This document shows, one piece after another, positions 16,861 to 24,965 of a stretch of DNA of 64,000 nt (position 1 is its first letter; each line of letters starts with the position of its first letter). Made by a program: the position numbers and the translations under genes. This stretch comes from Pelagibacteraceae bacterium AG-430-I06 (GTDB lineage Bacteria; Pseudomonadota; Alphaproteobacteria; Pelagibacterales; Pelagibacteraceae), in contig QCOH01000004.1 in NCBI GenBank assembly GCA_003209895.1, forward strand, positions 1 to 64,000, read 5' to 3'. Below the pieces are notes generated by a model. It saw only the letters and a program-made list of their open reading frames with translations. It searched no databases and was not told the DNA's origin.

Positions 16861-18212
16861 TTTCTCTTTGTTTTTCCCCTGATACCATTTATCAATCCTA
16901 ATATAAAAAAAATAAATGAAGCACTCGATGTTGAAAAGAAACTTCCAGAACTTTTAAGCGGAAAGAATTCTGCAAATAAAATTATCAAAAAACAGATTGC
17001 AACAAGCTTATCTCTCTCATTAAAATTTTTCAAATTATATAATTTATTTTTTACAAGAAAAAATAGTCCTAATAAAAGAATCATGGTTCCTATCAATCCA
17101 GTATCGTTTAGTAATTCTAAGTAATAATTATGTGGATGCGAAGAACAAACTCTATTTGGTAAATGTAGTTTACTTTTGCAGTTTAATCTAAACGATTTTA
17201 AGCCTCCTCCAAAAAATAAATTATCAGTCAAAATATCATAGGAAGTTAAATAAATTGGTATATGACCACTTCCAATGGGCGCAAAGGTGTATTTCTCTCT
17301 GAGTTTCTCTCTATCTTTTCCTTTTGCATACTCTTTGACGAAATATTGATCTTTTTTATTTTCCAGTTCAGGATATTTTTCTTTAGAATATTTTAAAAAA
17401 TTCTCAAATAAATTTAATGAGTGGTAATAATAATTACTATAGTGTTTTTTAAATTCTAGATTATTATTAAAAGTAAAGATGAAAATTAAGGTACAAAAAA
17501 TTAAACTAATGAAAATTTTAACTCTTAATTTATCTAGAAATGTCATCATTAATATCATTGAGATAGTAAACAAAATTAAAGGCATTCTATTACCAGAAAA
17601 TAAAATCCCTGAAAAAAAAATTATTATAAGTATAAAAAAAAGTATATTTTTTTTTGAGTCAAGCTTATTAAAAACAAAAGGTATACAGATCAAAGCTAAT
17701 AACGAAAACTTTTGCATATACCCTCCAGCTATCAGTTCCTCCCCAAAAATACTAGAGTTATGTCTACCTAAACTTTCTAAACCAAAAATATTTTTGCCAG
17801 AAAGTGTCTGAATAATAATATCAACTCCGATAAAAGACATTATTAAAGCACAACTAATTAATAGTAATTTTATATTTAAATCTTTGTTTTCAATCATGAA
17901 TGTTAAAACTAAAAAAAGGATAAGGTATCTTAAGTATAATAAAGATTTTAAAAAACCATCATAGTTTACATTTAAAAAATAATTGAAAAAAGAAACAATT
18001 ATTATAAATAAGAAAAATACAAATATAAAAAAATTTGATTTAATAAGATAAAACTTCAAAAATTTTTTTTTATAAGCAAAAATACCAAATAAACATATCA
18101 ATAAAACATTAATGTTTATTATAAAGTTTCCTGCAAGAGCTGCTAAGGGAAACAGAAATATCGAAACATTTAGTGCTGCAATATTTACCCTGGATATGTC
18201 TAATAATTTCAT
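16857..18212 (-). CDS. O-antigen ligase/polymerase-like membrane protein (WaaL/Wzy family)
   Basis: A 451-residue polytopic inner-membrane protein with about 10-12 hydrophobic segments. A large loop contains the diagnostic Wzy_C-type stretch SHPHNYYLELLNDTGLIGTMILLLG. O-antigen ligases and polymerases use such a loop His to join undecaprenyl-linked glycans. It is the only island gene on the minus strand. It converges on the third DegT gene (stop codons overlap) and starts only 24 bp from tRNA-Val. It is therefore probably separately transcribed, from near the tRNA/5S end. Polymerase versus ligase cannot be decided. Confidence 0.82.
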   Translation of the reverse strand: MKLLDISRVNIAALNVSIFLFPLAALAGNFIININVLLICLFGIFAYKKKFLKFYLIKSNFFIFVFFLFIIIVSFFNYFLNVNYDGFLKSLLYLRYLILFLVLTFMIENKDLNIKLLLISCALIMSFIGVDIIIQTLSGKNIFGLESLGRHNSSIFGEELIAGGYMQKFSLLALICIPFVFNKLDSKKNILFFILIIIFFSGILFSGNRMPLILFTISMILMMTFLDKLRVKIFISLIFCTLIFIFTFNNNLEFKKHYSNYYYHSLNLFENFLKYSKEKYPELENKKDQYFVKEYAKGKDREKLREKYTFAPIGSGHIPIYLTSYDILTDNLFFGGGLKSFRLNCKSKLHLPNRVCSSHPHNYYLELLNDTGLIGTMILLLGLFFLVKNKLYNLKNFNERDKLVAICFLIILFAEFFPLKSSGSFFSTSSASFIFFILGLINGIRGKTKRN

Positions 18213-18236
18213 TTAAAAAAATAAGATAATTTAATT

Positions 18237-18311
18237 GGGCGTGTAGTTCAATGGTAGAACGCTACGTTGACATCGTAGAGGTCATAAGTTCGATTCTTAT
18301 CACGCCCACCA
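18237..18311 (+). tRNA. tRNA-Val (GAC)
   Basis: The full cloverleaf can be folded by eye. The acceptor stem is GGGCGTG/CACGCCC, the D arm GTTC..GAAC, the anticodon stem CTACG/CGTAG around loop TTGACAT (anticodon GAC), and the T arm ATAAG-TTCGATT-CTTAT. Discriminator A is followed by an encoded CCA. It sits at the edge of the glycan island, between the O-antigen gene and 5S rRNA. Confidence 0.97.
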
Positions 18312-18373
18312 AAGCTACTAAGCTGACCATCTATAAACTATTTACAAGTCTAAAAAAAAATAATATAAATTCT

Positions 18374-18491
18374 TGCCTGGTGATTATTGCGAAGGGGTAA
18401 TACCCGATCCCATTCCGAACTCGGAAGTCAAGCCCTTCAGCGCCGATGGTACTTTGTCTTAAGATATGGGAGAGTAGGTCGTTGCCAGGCT
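18374..18491 (+). rRNA. rrf: 5S ribosomal RNA (solitary)
   Basis: About 118 nt. The terminal helix is GCCTGG (18375-18380) with CCAGGC (18485-18490). The conserved internal segments CCGATCCCATTCCGAACTCGGAAG and GCGCCGATGGTACT are present, as in all bacterial 5S genes. No 16S or 23S gene is in the 18 kb upstream, so the rRNA operon is split, with the surface-glycan island in the gap or beyond. Ends are accurate to a few bases. Confidence 0.96.
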
Positions 18492-18501
18492 TTAAAAAAT
18501 T

Positions 18502-18627
18502 ATGAAAATCTCAAGTTCTTTAAAATCATTAAAAAAAAGAGATCTTAATTCAAAAATGGTTAAGAGAAGAGGAAAGATTTACATAATTAATAAAAAAAAA
18601 CCCAAATTCAAAGCTAGACAAGGTTAA
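18502..18627 (+). CDS. rpmJ: 50S ribosomal protein L36 (41 aa, below ORF-track cutoff)
   Basis: The translated sequence ([41 protein letters not shown]) is the alphaproteobacterial L36, ending in the family's KARQG. It is the cysteine-free form: the zinc-binding CxxC and following Cys/His of zinc-type L36 are absent. It begins 11 bp after 5S rRNA and ends 7 bp before pntA, so it may be read through from the 5S transcript. Confidence 0.95.
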   Translation: MKISSSLKSLKKRDLNSKMVKRRGKIYIINKKKPKFKARQG

Positions 18628-18634
18628 TTTTTAA

Positions 18635-19721
18635 ATGAACGTTGGGTCAACAAAAGAAACAAGTCCAGAAAAAAGAATTTCAATTACTCCAGATACAAGC
18701 AAAAGCTTTCTAAACTTAGGATTAAAAGTCTTAATTGAAAAAGGATATGGTGCAAGCCTAGGTTATGACGATAGTGATTATAAAAATAATGGAGCAGAAG
18801 TTTTAAATAGTCCTGATGAAGTTTTATCTAAATCTGATTTAATTTGTAAAGTTAATTTTCCAACAGAAAAAGAGATGGAACTATTTAAAGAAAATTCTAA
18901 TCTTATTGTTTCTAATTACAATCCAGATAAAGATAAAAAATTTTTAAAAAATAAATTTAAAATTTTCGCATTAAATTTACTTCCTAGAATTACACGGGCT
19001 CAATCTATGGATGTTTTATCTTCACAAGCCAATTTAGCAGGTTACAGGGCAGTAATCGAGTCAATCTACGAATATCAAAAAAGCAGTTCCGATGATGATG
19101 ACAGCAGCAGGCACAGTTCCTGCAGCAAAAGTTTTAATAGTAGGTGCTGGAGTTGCTGGCTTACAAGCAATAGCAACAGCAAAAAGATTAGGAGCTATAG
19201 TAACTGCAACAGACGTTAGAATAACCGCAAAAGAACAGGTAGAAAGTTTAGGAGGTAAATTTTTAACAGTAGAGGGTTCTGAGGATTTAGAAACGAAAGG
19301 TGGTTATGCCAAGGAAGCAAGCGAAGATTTTAAAAAGAAACAAGCTGAAATGTTAGAAAAAGCGGCATCAAAAAGTGATATTATTATTTGCACAGCGCTA
19401 ATACCCGGAAGAGCTGCACCAAGAATAATAAATGAAAAAATGATCGACAGCATGAAATCAGGATCAGTTATTTTTGACCTAGCAGTTTCCCAAGGTGGCA
19501 ATTCTGCCTATTCTGAAATTGATAAAATTGTTGACAAAAAAGGTGTAAAAATAATTGGAATATCAAATGTTATGAACAAATTACCTTTAACAGCATCAAA
19601 TTTATATTCAAAAAATTTATTTAGCTTTGTAAGAAATCTTTATAGTAGAGACAAAAAGCAATTTGTTATTAATCTTGAGGATGAAATAATTAAAAATACT
19701 TTATTAAAGGAGCAAAATTAA
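18635..19721 (+). pseudogene. pntA: NAD(P) transhydrogenase subunit alpha part 1, PntAA, split by a one-base frameshift
   Basis: The soluble NAD(H)-binding subunit of the proton-translocating transhydrogenase. ORF 18635-19219 gives the N-terminal half (STKETSPEKRISITPDT start, as in alanine dehydrogenase/PntA). ORF 19092-19721 gives VLIVGAGVAGLQAIATAKRLGA and the C-terminus. In TATC-A6-GCAG near 19077, deleting one A restores EYQKAVPMMMTAAGTVPAAK, the expected family sequence, for a ~361-residue protein. pntAB and pntB downstream are intact, and a whole transhydrogenase would be pointless without this subunit. A sequencing or assembly indel is therefore the likeliest cause, though a real mutation cannot be excluded. 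Confidence 0.9.
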
Positions 19722-19722
19722 T

Positions 19723-20031
19723 ATGGAAATTGATCCGTTTATATTTAGATTTAGTATATTTATTTTAGCAATTTTCGTGGGTTACTATGTAGTTTGGAGT
19801 GTTACACCATCTCTTCATACACCACTAATGTCTGTTACAAATGCAATTTCTTCAGTAATTATTGTTGGTGCAATTATCGCTGCTTTAGCAGGCTCTTCAG
19901 AAAACATTTTTGAAACTTCAAGTATTTTTGGATTTTTGGCCATAGTTTTAGCCGCAGTAAATATATTTGGTGGATTCCTAGTTACTCAAAGAATGCTTCA
20001 AATGTATAAGAAAAAGAAGAAGAATAAATAA
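19723..20031 (+). CDS. pntAB: NAD(P) transhydrogenase subunit alpha part 2 (membrane), PntAB
   Basis: A 102-residue membrane subunit with three to four hydrophobic helices and the conserved TPSLHTPLMSVTNAISSVIIVGA stretch that lines the proton channel. In many bacteria it is fused to PntA; in alphaproteobacteria it is a separate gene, as here. It starts 1 bp after the pntA stop and overlaps pntB by one base. Confidence 0.95.
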   Translation: MEIDPFIFRFSIFILAIFVGYYVVWSVTPSLHTPLMSVTNAISSVIIVGAIIAALAGSSENIFETSSIFGFLAIVLAAVNIFGGFLVTQRMLQMYKKKKKNK

Positions 20032-21428
20032 TGATATCAGCAAACCTATCAGCAATATTTTATTTAATTTCGGGAATACTTTTCATTCTTGCGCTCAGAG
20101 GTCTTTCTTCACCTGAAACATCTAGGCAAGGAAACCTTTTTGGAATTCTAGGAATGATAATTGCTATAACTGTTACTTTTCTAACAGTAGGTAACTTTTC
20201 TACTTCAACAATTTATGTGTTTATATTTTTACTTATTGGTGGAGCAATCGGAGCATTTATCGCTTTTAAAATTCCAATGACTGCTATGCCAGAGTTAGTA
20301 GCTGGTTTTCATAGTCTTGTTGGTTTAGCTGCAGTTTTTGTAGCTATATCTGCATTTAAAAATCCAGAAGCTTTTAACCTTGGTATCCCAGGCGATATAA
20401 AACTGGCAAGCTTGATTGAGATGTCAATTGGTGCAGCAGTAGGTGCAATTACCTTTTCTGGTTCAATAATAGCTTTTTTAAAACTAAGAGGAATAATGTC
20501 AGGATCGCCTATTACTTTTCCTGGCCAACACATTGTTAATTTATTAATTGGAATATCAATTTTTGTATTAATTTATTTTTTATGTAGCTCACAGTCAGAA
20601 AGCTTCTTTTGGAGCATGATCGTAATATCTTTTTTAATTGGCGTTCTTTTAATTATTCCAATTGGTGGAGCAGATATGCCTGTGGTAATTTCAATGTTAA
20701 ATTCTTACTCAGGTTGGGCGGCAGCTGGTATTGGTTTTACTTTAGAAAATACAGCATTAATAATAACAGGAGCACTTGTAGGATCATCAGGTGCAATTCT
20801 TTCATATATAATGTGTAAGGGAATGAATAGATCATTCTTTAGTGTGATACTTGGTGGATTTGGTGGAGACGCAAGCGTTAGCAAAGATAAGAAAAAAGAT
20901 CAAAAGCCAGTTAAAAGTGGTAATGCAGAAGACGCAGCATTTCTTTTAAAAAATGCTTCCTCAGTAATTATTGTTCCAGGGTATGGTATGGCAGTTGCAC
21001 AAGCTCAACATGCACTAAGGGAGATGGTAGATACTTTAAAGAAAAACGATATCAAAGTTTCTTATGCTGTTCACCCTGTAGCTGGAAGAATGCCTGGACA
21101 TATGAATGTTTTATTAGCAGAAGCAAACGTGCCATATGATGAAGTATTTGAATTAGATGATATTAACAATGACTTTGCAAATACAGATGTTGCTTTTGTT
21201 ATTGGTGCTAACGATGTTACTAACCCTGTCGCAAAAACTGACCCACAAAGCCCAATTTTTGGAATGCCAGTATTAGATGTTGAAAAATGTAAGTCTGTTT
21301 TGTTTGTTAAAAGAAGTTTATCCCCAGGGTATGCAGGTGTTGACAATGAACTCTTCTACCGTGAAAATACTATGATGTTATTTGCTGACGCTAAAAAAAT
21401 GACAGAAGACATAGTTAAAAATATTTAA
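20031..21428 (+). CDS. pntB: NAD(P) transhydrogenase subunit beta, PntB
   Basis: A 465-residue integral membrane subunit. The first ~270 residues form about nine helices. The C-terminal soluble domain binds NADP(H): VPGYGMAVAQAQHALREM, YAVHPVAGRMPGHMNVLLAEA and GANDVTNPVAKTDPQSPIFGMPVLDV are all canonical. It uses the proton gradient to make NADPH from NADH. It completes the pntA-pntAB-pntB operon and is intact. Confidence 0.97.
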   Translation: MISANLSAIFYLISGILFILALRGLSSPETSRQGNLFGILGMIIAITVTFLTVGNFSTSTIYVFIFLLIGGAIGAFIAFKIPMTAMPELVAGFHSLVGLAAVFVAISAFKNPEAFNLGIPGDIKLASLIEMSIGAAVGAITFSGSIIAFLKLRGIMSGSPITFPGQHIVNLLIGISIFVLIYFLCSSQSESFFWSMIVISFLIGVLLIIPIGGADMPVVISMLNSYSGWAAAGIGFTLENTALIITGALVGSSGAILSYIMCKGMNRSFFSVILGGFGGDASVSKDKKKDQKPVKSGNAEDAAFLLKNASSVIIVPGYGMAVAQAQHALREMVDTLKKNDIKVSYAVHPVAGRMPGHMNVLLAEANVPYDEVFELDDINNDFANTDVAFVIGANDVTNPVAKTDPQSPIFGMPVLDVEKCKSVLFVKRSLSPGYAGVDNELFYRENTMMLFADAKKMTEDIVKNI

Positions 21429-21430
21429 AA

Positions 21431-22132
21431 ATGCCAAAAACAAAAATCTTCTGTGATATTGCCGACAGTAAGGCAATAAATAAGTTTAATAAAAAATCAA
21501 TTGTTAATGGTTTTACTACTAATCCAAGCTTAATGAGAAAAGCTGGCGCCAAAAGTTATGAAAAATATTCAAAAATTTTACTAAAAATTTGTAAAAAGAA
21601 ACCAATTTCTTTAGAAGTTTTTGCAGATAATTTTAAAGATATGGAAAAACAAGCTTTGAAAATAAACTCTTGGGGAAAAAATATTTATGTTAAAATTCCT
21701 GTAGTAAACAGCAAAGGAAAATTTACCGGTCAATTAATAAGAAAATTAAACAAAAAAAGAATTAAACTTAATATAACTGCTGTTTACACAATTGCTCAAG
21801 TTAAGAAAATCAATAGATGTCTTGATAATAAAACTAATTCAATCATTTCAATTTTTTCTGGTCGTATGGCTGATGTTGGTAAAGATCCAGTACCTATTAT
21901 TAAAAAAGCTGTACAAATGACCAATAAAAAAAATAAGGTTGAAATACTTTGGGCAAGCGTAAGAGAACCATATAACTATATTCAAGCCAAGCAATTAGGT
22001 TGCCAAATCATCACAATGCCACCTAAAATAATTGAAAAGGTATCTAATTTTGGAAAATCATTTGAACGACTAACCAAAGATACTGTGATAGCATTCTTAA
22101 AAGATAGTAGAAAATCAAAGTTTAGAATTTAG
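21431..22132 (+). CDS. Transaldolase family protein (short TalC/FSA-like form)
   Basis: A 233-residue TIM-barrel enzyme of the transaldolase/fructose-6-phosphate aldolase group. Seen: DIAD at the N-terminus, NGFTTNPSLM, the Schiff-base Lys in IYVKIPVV (K88), LNITAVYT, SIFSGRMADVGKDP and EILWASVREP. It fits the short transaldolases (about 215-230) rather than the 315-residue TalB type. It would interconvert sugar phosphates in the non-oxidative pentose phosphate pathway together with the transketolase at 47 kb. It starts 2 bp after pntB. Confidence 0.85.
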   Translation: MPKTKIFCDIADSKAINKFNKKSIVNGFTTNPSLMRKAGAKSYEKYSKILLKICKKKPISLEVFADNFKDMEKQALKINSWGKNIYVKIPVVNSKGKFTGQLIRKLNKKRIKLNITAVYTIAQVKKINRCLDNKTNSIISIFSGRMADVGKDPVPIIKKAVQMTNKKNKVEILWASVREPYNYIQAKQLGCQIITMPPKIIEKVSNFGKSFERLTKDTVIAFLKDSRKSKFRI

Positions 22133-22158
22133 GTTTTCTCAAAAAAATATAGTCAAAA

Positions 22159-22187
22159 TTGAAAAATATAGAATAATTTGGTTAAAT
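22159..22187 (+). promoter_or_regulatory. Candidate sigma-70 promoter before the PanB-like gene
   Basis: TTGAAA, a 17-bp spacer, then TTAAAT. The -10 box ends 6 bp before the ATG at 22194, and no Shine-Dalgarno is visible, so the transcript could be leaderless or nearly so. The AT-rich background makes chance matches likely. Confidence 0.35.
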
Positions 22188-22193
22188 ATAAAA

Positions 22194-23006
22194 ATGAAAA
22201 ATATTTATACTTGGGCGGCTAATCCTGCAAAAAGAACTGTCACTGTAGATGATATTATAAAAGCTAAAGGAAAAAAAATTCTTACACAAGTAACTGCAAA
22301 TAATTCATTAGAGGCAAAAGCAGCTGAAGAAGCTGGTTTTGACATGATAATAGGAAGTGCTTCAAATGTTAAGAAGGTTCGGGGAGGATCTAAATCTCTT
22401 TTTTATACAGCAGCACTTGAACTACATAATTATCCTACAGCCGAAGATGTGTTACGTGGTGCCTTTAAAGCTTTAGAGAATGGTGCTGATGCGGTTATGA
22501 CTGCTAGAAGTATGGATGTTGTTACTATGCTTGCAAAAGAAGATGTTCCAGTTATGGGTCATTTAGGTTTAGTTCCTAGAAAATCAACATGGATTGGTGG
22601 ATTAAGAGCTGTAGGTAAAACTGCTGATGAAGCATACGAATTATATAAAAAATTTAAACGTTTAGAAGATGCTGGTGCCTTTTCAGCCGAATGTGAAGTT
22701 ATTCCTGAAAATATTATGGGGGAAATATCAAAAAGGACAAGTATTGTTACTGTATCTCTTGGATCTGGAAAAAAAGCCGATGTTATGTATCTCTTCATGA
22801 ATGATATCTGTGGTGAGCAAGAAAAGTCCCCTAGACATGCAAAAGCTTATACAAATTTAAAAAAGATGAAAGATGAAATTGAAATCGAAAGAGTTAAAGC
22901 CTTAAAAGCATTTATTAAAGATAGTTTAGAGGGGAAGTTTCCTGGGCCTGAAAATTCAGTAAATGTTAGTGAAGAAATTCTAGAAAATTTTAAAAAGAAA
23001 CTTTAA
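22194..23006 (+). CDS. PanB-like (ketopantoate hydroxymethyltransferase family) TIM-barrel protein lacking canonical active-site residues
   Basis: A 270-residue protein of the PanB/PEP-mutase superfamily. The C-terminal half is strongly PanB-like: VPVMGHLGLVPR, GGLRAVGKTADEAYELYKKFKRLEDAGAF, AECEVIPENI and SLGSGKKADVMYLFMNDICG. Yet the PanB metal loop VGDS is IGSA here (~residue 54), and the VKLEGG strand with catalytic Lys and metal-binding Glu is VMTARS (~101-106). Ordinary ketopantoate synthesis therefore looks unlikely, and an unknown C-C bond or carboxylic-acid reaction is plausible. Its stop overlaps the convergent permease gene by 4 bp. Family 0.9, true PanB function low. Confidence 0.8.
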   Translation: MKNIYTWAANPAKRTVTVDDIIKAKGKKILTQVTANNSLEAKAAEEAGFDMIIGSASNVKKVRGGSKSLFYTAALELHNYPTAEDVLRGAFKALENGADAVMTARSMDVVTMLAKEDVPVMGHLGLVPRKSTWIGGLRAVGKTADEAYELYKKFKRLEDAGAFSAECEVIPENIMGEISKRTSIVTVSLGSGKKADVMYLFMNDICGEQEKSPRHAKAYTNLKKMKDEIEIERVKALKAFIKDSLEGKFPGPENSVNVSEEILENFKKKL

Positions 23007-23926
23007 TCTTTTTTAATAGGGATAGTCGGGTGTCTAGCTGTTGAAGTAACAATATTTTTCTTAAGCTGCATTTCTCTAAACACAATATATAAACCTGCGC
23101 CTATTATTATTATATTCCCGATATAATTATTTAGTGTTGGAATTTCAGAGAAAACAAAATAACCCACTAAAACCCCACCAAATATTTGTACATAAAGAAT
23201 TGAGCCAAAAATAGCTCCGGGTAAATGTCTTGCTGCATTTACTACAAAAATTGTTGCAATTCCCCTCATTAAACCTGCAGCCCCATTTAACATTAAGTGG
23301 TCTAGAGAGACTGGCTTAAAAATAAATAAAGCAAAAACTCCTGTTAAAACAAGCATTAATATTTTTCCATAAATCAAAAATGAGAATAAATTTTCTTTAA
23401 AACCGTACTTTCTAACTATTAAATAACTTGCTGAAGCAAATATTGGGCAGAAAAGCGCTAAAAAAATATAATTATCATACTCTGTACCAAAAGGATTAAT
23501 GGAAATTATTGCTCCAATAAAACCAATCAATATTGCTGTAAACCTTTTCCATCTTACCACCTCACCTAAAAAGAAAACTGATCCAATTGTAATCATTAAA
23601 GGTATCAAGAATACAATGCTGTACATCGTAACCATTGGTAATCGGTAAAAACCGGTGTAACCGAAAAATAATGCTAAAGCCATTGTTAAAGCTCTAAAAA
23701 AGTGAACTGTAAAATTAGCTTTTTTTAATTTTCTCCAACCATTTAAAGTTTGCGTGTACAAAACTATTGGAATTAAAGCGAACCAAGAATTTACAAAAAT
23801 AATTTGAACAATTGAATAATCTGAACCTAAGTATTTAACAATTGAATCACTTCCTACAAATAGGCAATAAGCAAGGCATGCAAGAATAAAGTCTGTAAGG
23901 TAGACCCTTTCCGTAACTGATTTCAT
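23003..23926 (-). CDS. DMT-superfamily (EamA) permease
   Basis: A 307-residue inner-membrane protein with about ten hydrophobic helices arranged as two EamA repeats. Recognisable are AYCLFVGSDSIVKYLG in the first helix, the FFRALTMALALFFGYTGFYRLPM segment, and IYVQIFGGVLVGYFVFSE in the second repeat. Such permeases move metabolites or amino acids, usually as exporters. It lies 3 bp downstream of a dioxygenase on the same strand, so the two may share a transcript and a substrate. The substrate is unknown. Confidence 0.85.
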   Translation of the reverse strand: MKSVTERVYLTDFILACLAYCLFVGSDSIVKYLGSDYSIVQIIFVNSWFALIPIVLYTQTLNGWRKLKKANFTVHFFRALTMALALFFGYTGFYRLPMVTMYSIVFLIPLMITIGSVFFLGEVVRWKRFTAILIGFIGAIISINPFGTEYDNYIFLALFCPIFASASYLIVRKYGFKENLFSFLIYGKILMLVLTGVFALFIFKPVSLDHLMLNGAAGLMRGIATIFVVNAARHLPGAIFGSILYVQIFGGVLVGYFVFSEIPTLNNYIGNIIIIGAGLYIVFREMQLKKNIVTSTARHPTIPIKKD

Positions 23927-23929
23927 AAA

Positions 23930-24919
23930 TTAATTTAATTTCTTAGAATAATCTTGCTTGGAATGTTTATAAACAGGTAAATAATATTTGAATGTATATC
24001 CCTTGTTTAATGATTTCATGTAAGCTTTGTTCCAAAGAGCGACCCATTGTTGGTAAGTTTTAACTTTGATATTTTCTTTTTTGGCACTTCTTACATAAAA
24101 ACTTGGTAATGGCTCTCTCCCTGAACTTTGCCCAGCTTTATGAAATCTAATGTCCATACTTATCCTAATATTTTTTGAAACATTTGGAAGAGAACAGTGA
24201 ATTAATCTTTTGTCTAAAATAATTATATCGCCAACATCAGCTTCAAGTGGAACCATTTTGCTATACTTATGGATAAGTTCTGAATTTTTTATTTCCACCT
24301 GACCTTTTGATCCGTGGTGGTGATTTAACAAACCTAGTTTATTACTTTTAGGTACAGCCAACATACAGCCGTTCTTAGCATTAGTTTTTGTAAATGGTAT
24401 CCAGACTGTCACCAAGTCAGTTTTGAATCTTGCTTTTTTATTTATAGTTCCTTCATCTTGGTGCCATGGTGTTCTACCAATTAAACCATCCATAAAATTT
24501 TTACCTGAATTTATATTTGGTTTTTTCACCCTAAAAGTTTGAACTGGATTTGAAAAAATTTCTTTACCAATAATTTTCTCAACTACATTTAAAATTTTAT
24601 CCGATTTAATTAAATTGAATATTGACTCAGGATTAAAATATTCAACATTTTCATGTTTTTTAAAGTTTTGTGGGGGTCTATTATTAAAAACTTTTTCAAA
24701 AGTTACCCCAGATTTTTTGGTTAATGCAAAATACTTATCCTGAAACTTTAATTTAAATAATCTCTTCGCTTCCTTCGTTGTAAAGTACTTTTCTATTAGT
24801 TTATTAGCTTTTGCTTCTAAATCATTAAGTACAGGCTTGATATCTTTTTGAAAATTAAGGACGTTTCTTATTCTTATGAAACCTTTGGCTTTTAGCTCTT
24901 TATTTATTTTGTTTTTCAC
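23930..24919 (-). CDS. Phytanoyl-CoA dioxygenase (PhyH)-family oxygenase
   Basis: A 329-residue Fe(II)/2-oxoglutarate-dependent oxygenase. The HxD motif is in TPWHQDEG, the distal His in KRLIHCSLPN, and the 2-oxoglutarate Arg in RISMDIRF. VTVWIPFTKTNAKNGCMLAVPKS is typical of bacterial PhyH proteins acting on small polar metabolites. It is upstream of the DMT permease and 46 bp from livG, both also on the minus strand. It shares only the fold with the oxygenase at 930. Substrate is unassigned. Confidence 0.85.
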   Translation of the reverse strand: MKNKINKELKAKGFIRIRNVLNFQKDIKPVLNDLEAKANKLIEKYFTTKEAKRLFKLKFQDKYFALTKKSGVTFEKVFNNRPPQNFKKHENVEYFNPESIFNLIKSDKILNVVEKIIGKEIFSNPVQTFRVKKPNINSGKNFMDGLIGRTPWHQDEGTINKKARFKTDLVTVWIPFTKTNAKNGCMLAVPKSNKLGLLNHHHGSKGQVEIKNSELIHKYSKMVPLEADVGDIIILDKRLIHCSLPNVSKNIRISMDIRFHKAGQSSGREPLPSFYVRSAKKENIKVKTYQQWVALWNKAYMKSLNKGYTFKYYLPVYKHSKQDYSKKLN

Positions 24920-24965
24920 AGTCTTAGAATCTTAATTTATTAATTAAAATCATATATCGTCCGTA

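Noticed and set aside
17479-17811. 110-codon + strand ORF inside the O-antigen gene
   Set aside because: It is antisense to a clear membrane-protein ORF, has no recognisable motif, and is a low-complexity Lys/Ile shadow.
19070-19090. Programmed -1 ribosomal frameshift at A AAA AAG in pntA
   Set aside because: Joining the halves needs a +1 shift, and a -1 slip would enter the wrong frame. I see no reason to expect programmed shifting in this gene.
20609-20818. 69-codon ORF inside pntB in another frame
   Set aside because: Shadow within a conserved membrane-helix region of pntB.
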